Assembly (NCBI GenBank): GCA_964653365.1
Contig: CAZZER010000003.1
Span: 12,020-76,019 of the forward strand
Origin: Pseudothioglobus sp964653365
Lineage (GTDB): Bacteria > Pseudomonadota > Gammaproteobacteria > PS1 > Pseudothioglobaceae
Length of the DNA stretch: 64,000 nucleotides
Reading direction: 5' to 3'
Part shown: piece after piece, positions 63,254 to 64,000 of the stretch
How the letters are laid out: each line of letters starts with the position of its first letter
Position numbering within the stretch: position 1 is the stretch's first letter
Made by a program: the position numbers and the translations under genes
Notes under the pieces: model-generated
The model's input: the letters and a program-made list of their open reading frames with translations, nothing else
What the model was told of the DNA's origin: nothing
Database searches by the model: none

Positions 63254-63955
63254 ATGTTGCTTAAGCTTGTCAGTTTCAAAGCCTGTCCTTTTGTGCAAAG
63301 GGTGACTATTGCGCTTGAAGCAAAAGGCCTTGATTACGACATTGAGTACATTGATCTAGCGGCGCCACCCGATTGGTTTTTAGCCATCTCGCCGCTGAAA
63401 AAAGTGCCACTACTTATTGTTGAAAATCAGGTTATTTTTGAATCAAGCGTTATCAATGAGTATATTGATGAGGCATACCCCACGAATAAGCTTCACCCAG
63501 ACGATTTATTATTAAAAGCCCAAAACAAAAGCTGGATAGAGTTTAGTAGTAATCTAAGTTTGCACACTTTTCAACTAACCATCAAGCAAACCAAAAGAGA
63601 GTTTGAAGAAACGCTGGGCATGCTTCTTAAGGATTTTGATCAAGTCGAAAAGCAATTGGTTGACAAGCCATTCTTTAATGGTGAATACTTTTCTCTAGTT
63701 GATGCAAGTTTCGCGCCCATTTTTCAAAGGCTTGACTATATGCACAAACTGCATGGCAAAGTTTTTGACAAAAAACGCCATCCGCATATCTTTAAATGGC
63801 AAAAAAAGCTTCTATCAATGGACGAAATCAAACGCTCTTGCGTTGCAGAAATTGAGGATATTTACCACAAACTGTTGTGGACACGACAAGGGTATATTTC
63901 TCAGTTTCTAAGTGAAGATGATTATGGTGAAAGACCAAAAAGAAGCGTTTATTAA
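63254..63955 (+). CDS. Glutathione S-transferase-like protein
   Basis: The 233-aa protein has a thioredoxin-like N-terminal domain beginning LLKLVSFKACPFVQRVTIAL, with CPFVQR as the possible active-site motif, the cis-Pro in KVPLLIVE and ESSVINEYIDE for glutathione binding. An all-helical domain follows from about residue 85. It resembles SspA/GstB-like bacterial transferases of unknown substrate. It is 17 bp after cfa and may be co-transcribed. The last 45 bases of the window hold no gene. Confidence 0.85.
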   Translation: MLLKLVSFKACPFVQRVTIALEAKGLDYDIEYIDLAAPPDWFLAISPLKKVPLLIVENQVIFESSVINEYIDEAYPTNKLHPDDLLLKAQNKSWIEFSSNLSLHTFQLTIKQTKREFEETLGMLLKDFDQVEKQLVDKPFFNGEYFSLVDASFAPIFQRLDYMHKLHGKVFDKKRHPHIFKWQKKLLSMDEIKRSCVAEIEDIYHKLLWTRQGYISQFLSEDDYGERPKRSVY

Positions 63956-64000
63956 CCCCCATTTCTGAAATTGCTGAAATTTTAACAACCCTCTCAATCA

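Overview
The window is a dense, almost gap-free bacterial region of moderate, slightly AT-rich composition. It looks like a marine gammaproteobacterium, judging from a gcvT-gcvH-gcvP-gcvR cluster, DsbB, a Cfa of the E. coli type, RimK/RimB, and Pseudomonas-like carnitine and betaine genes. No taxonomic marker is present, so this assignment is inference. One 100-N scaffold gap is flanked by an exact 55-bp duplication. It is almost certainly an unmerged contig overlap, so the gene across it is intact.

The theme is catabolism of methylated amines and osmolytes (carnitine, betaines, creatine, sarcosine, glycine). Bases 1-7845: an MttB-family methyltransferase cut by the left edge, then carnitine breakdown (carnitine dehydrogenase/thioesterase fusion, dehydrocarnitine-cleaving BKACE enzyme, GlxA-type AraC regulator). 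A thiolase and acetoacetyl-CoA synthetase follow and can recycle the acetoacetate released by the cleavage step. Bases 7903-10315: RimB, RimK and a ureohydrolase. Bases 10464-18185 (+): an FAD/GcvT dimethylglycine-dehydrogenase-like enzyme, a second MttB, a DddP-like M24 metalloenzyme, an MDR oxidoreductase and an enolase-superfamily enzyme near hydroxyproline-betaine epimerase. Bases 18182-26083 (-): an eight-gene operon led by a third MttB, with its own GntR regulator, two SDRs, a DapA-family lyase, an aldehyde dehydrogenase, an FAD amine oxidase and a cupin. A strong promoter and a candidate operator lie at its head.

Bases 26282-32156 (+): an operon of aldehyde dehydrogenase, membrane dipeptidase, an unrecognised 565-aa protein, a DUF3726-like protein and an Ldh2-type imine/keto-acid reductase, ended by a hairpin. 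Bases 32263-40452: an FrhB-like iron-sulfur protein, a second enolase-superfamily enzyme and a LysR regulator on the minus strand. Divergent from these is an operon of class II aldolase, Fe(II)/2OG dioxygenase, two hydroxyacid dehydrogenases and a second DddP-like enzyme. Bases 40811-45732: the glycine cleavage cluster behind a palindrome-overlapped promoter. Bases 46876-54362: a fused HyuA-HyuB amidohydrolase, a DUF1989 protein, a GMC oxidoreductase and creatinase. Bases 54501-61385: a GbcB-like reductase, the heterotetrameric sarcosine oxidase soxBDAG and a PhnZ-like HD protein. Bases 61502-63955: dsbB, cfa and a glutathione-transferase-like gene.

Read together, several routes converge on glycine betaine, sarcosine and glycine, then on one-carbon units through the folate-binding GcvT-type domains and the glycine cleavage system. 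The most open parts are the three MttB paralogues with no corrinoid protein in view, the two DddP-like enzymes, the MttB3/GntR operon, the unknown pair with the dipeptidase, and the HyuAB-DUF1989-creatinase group.
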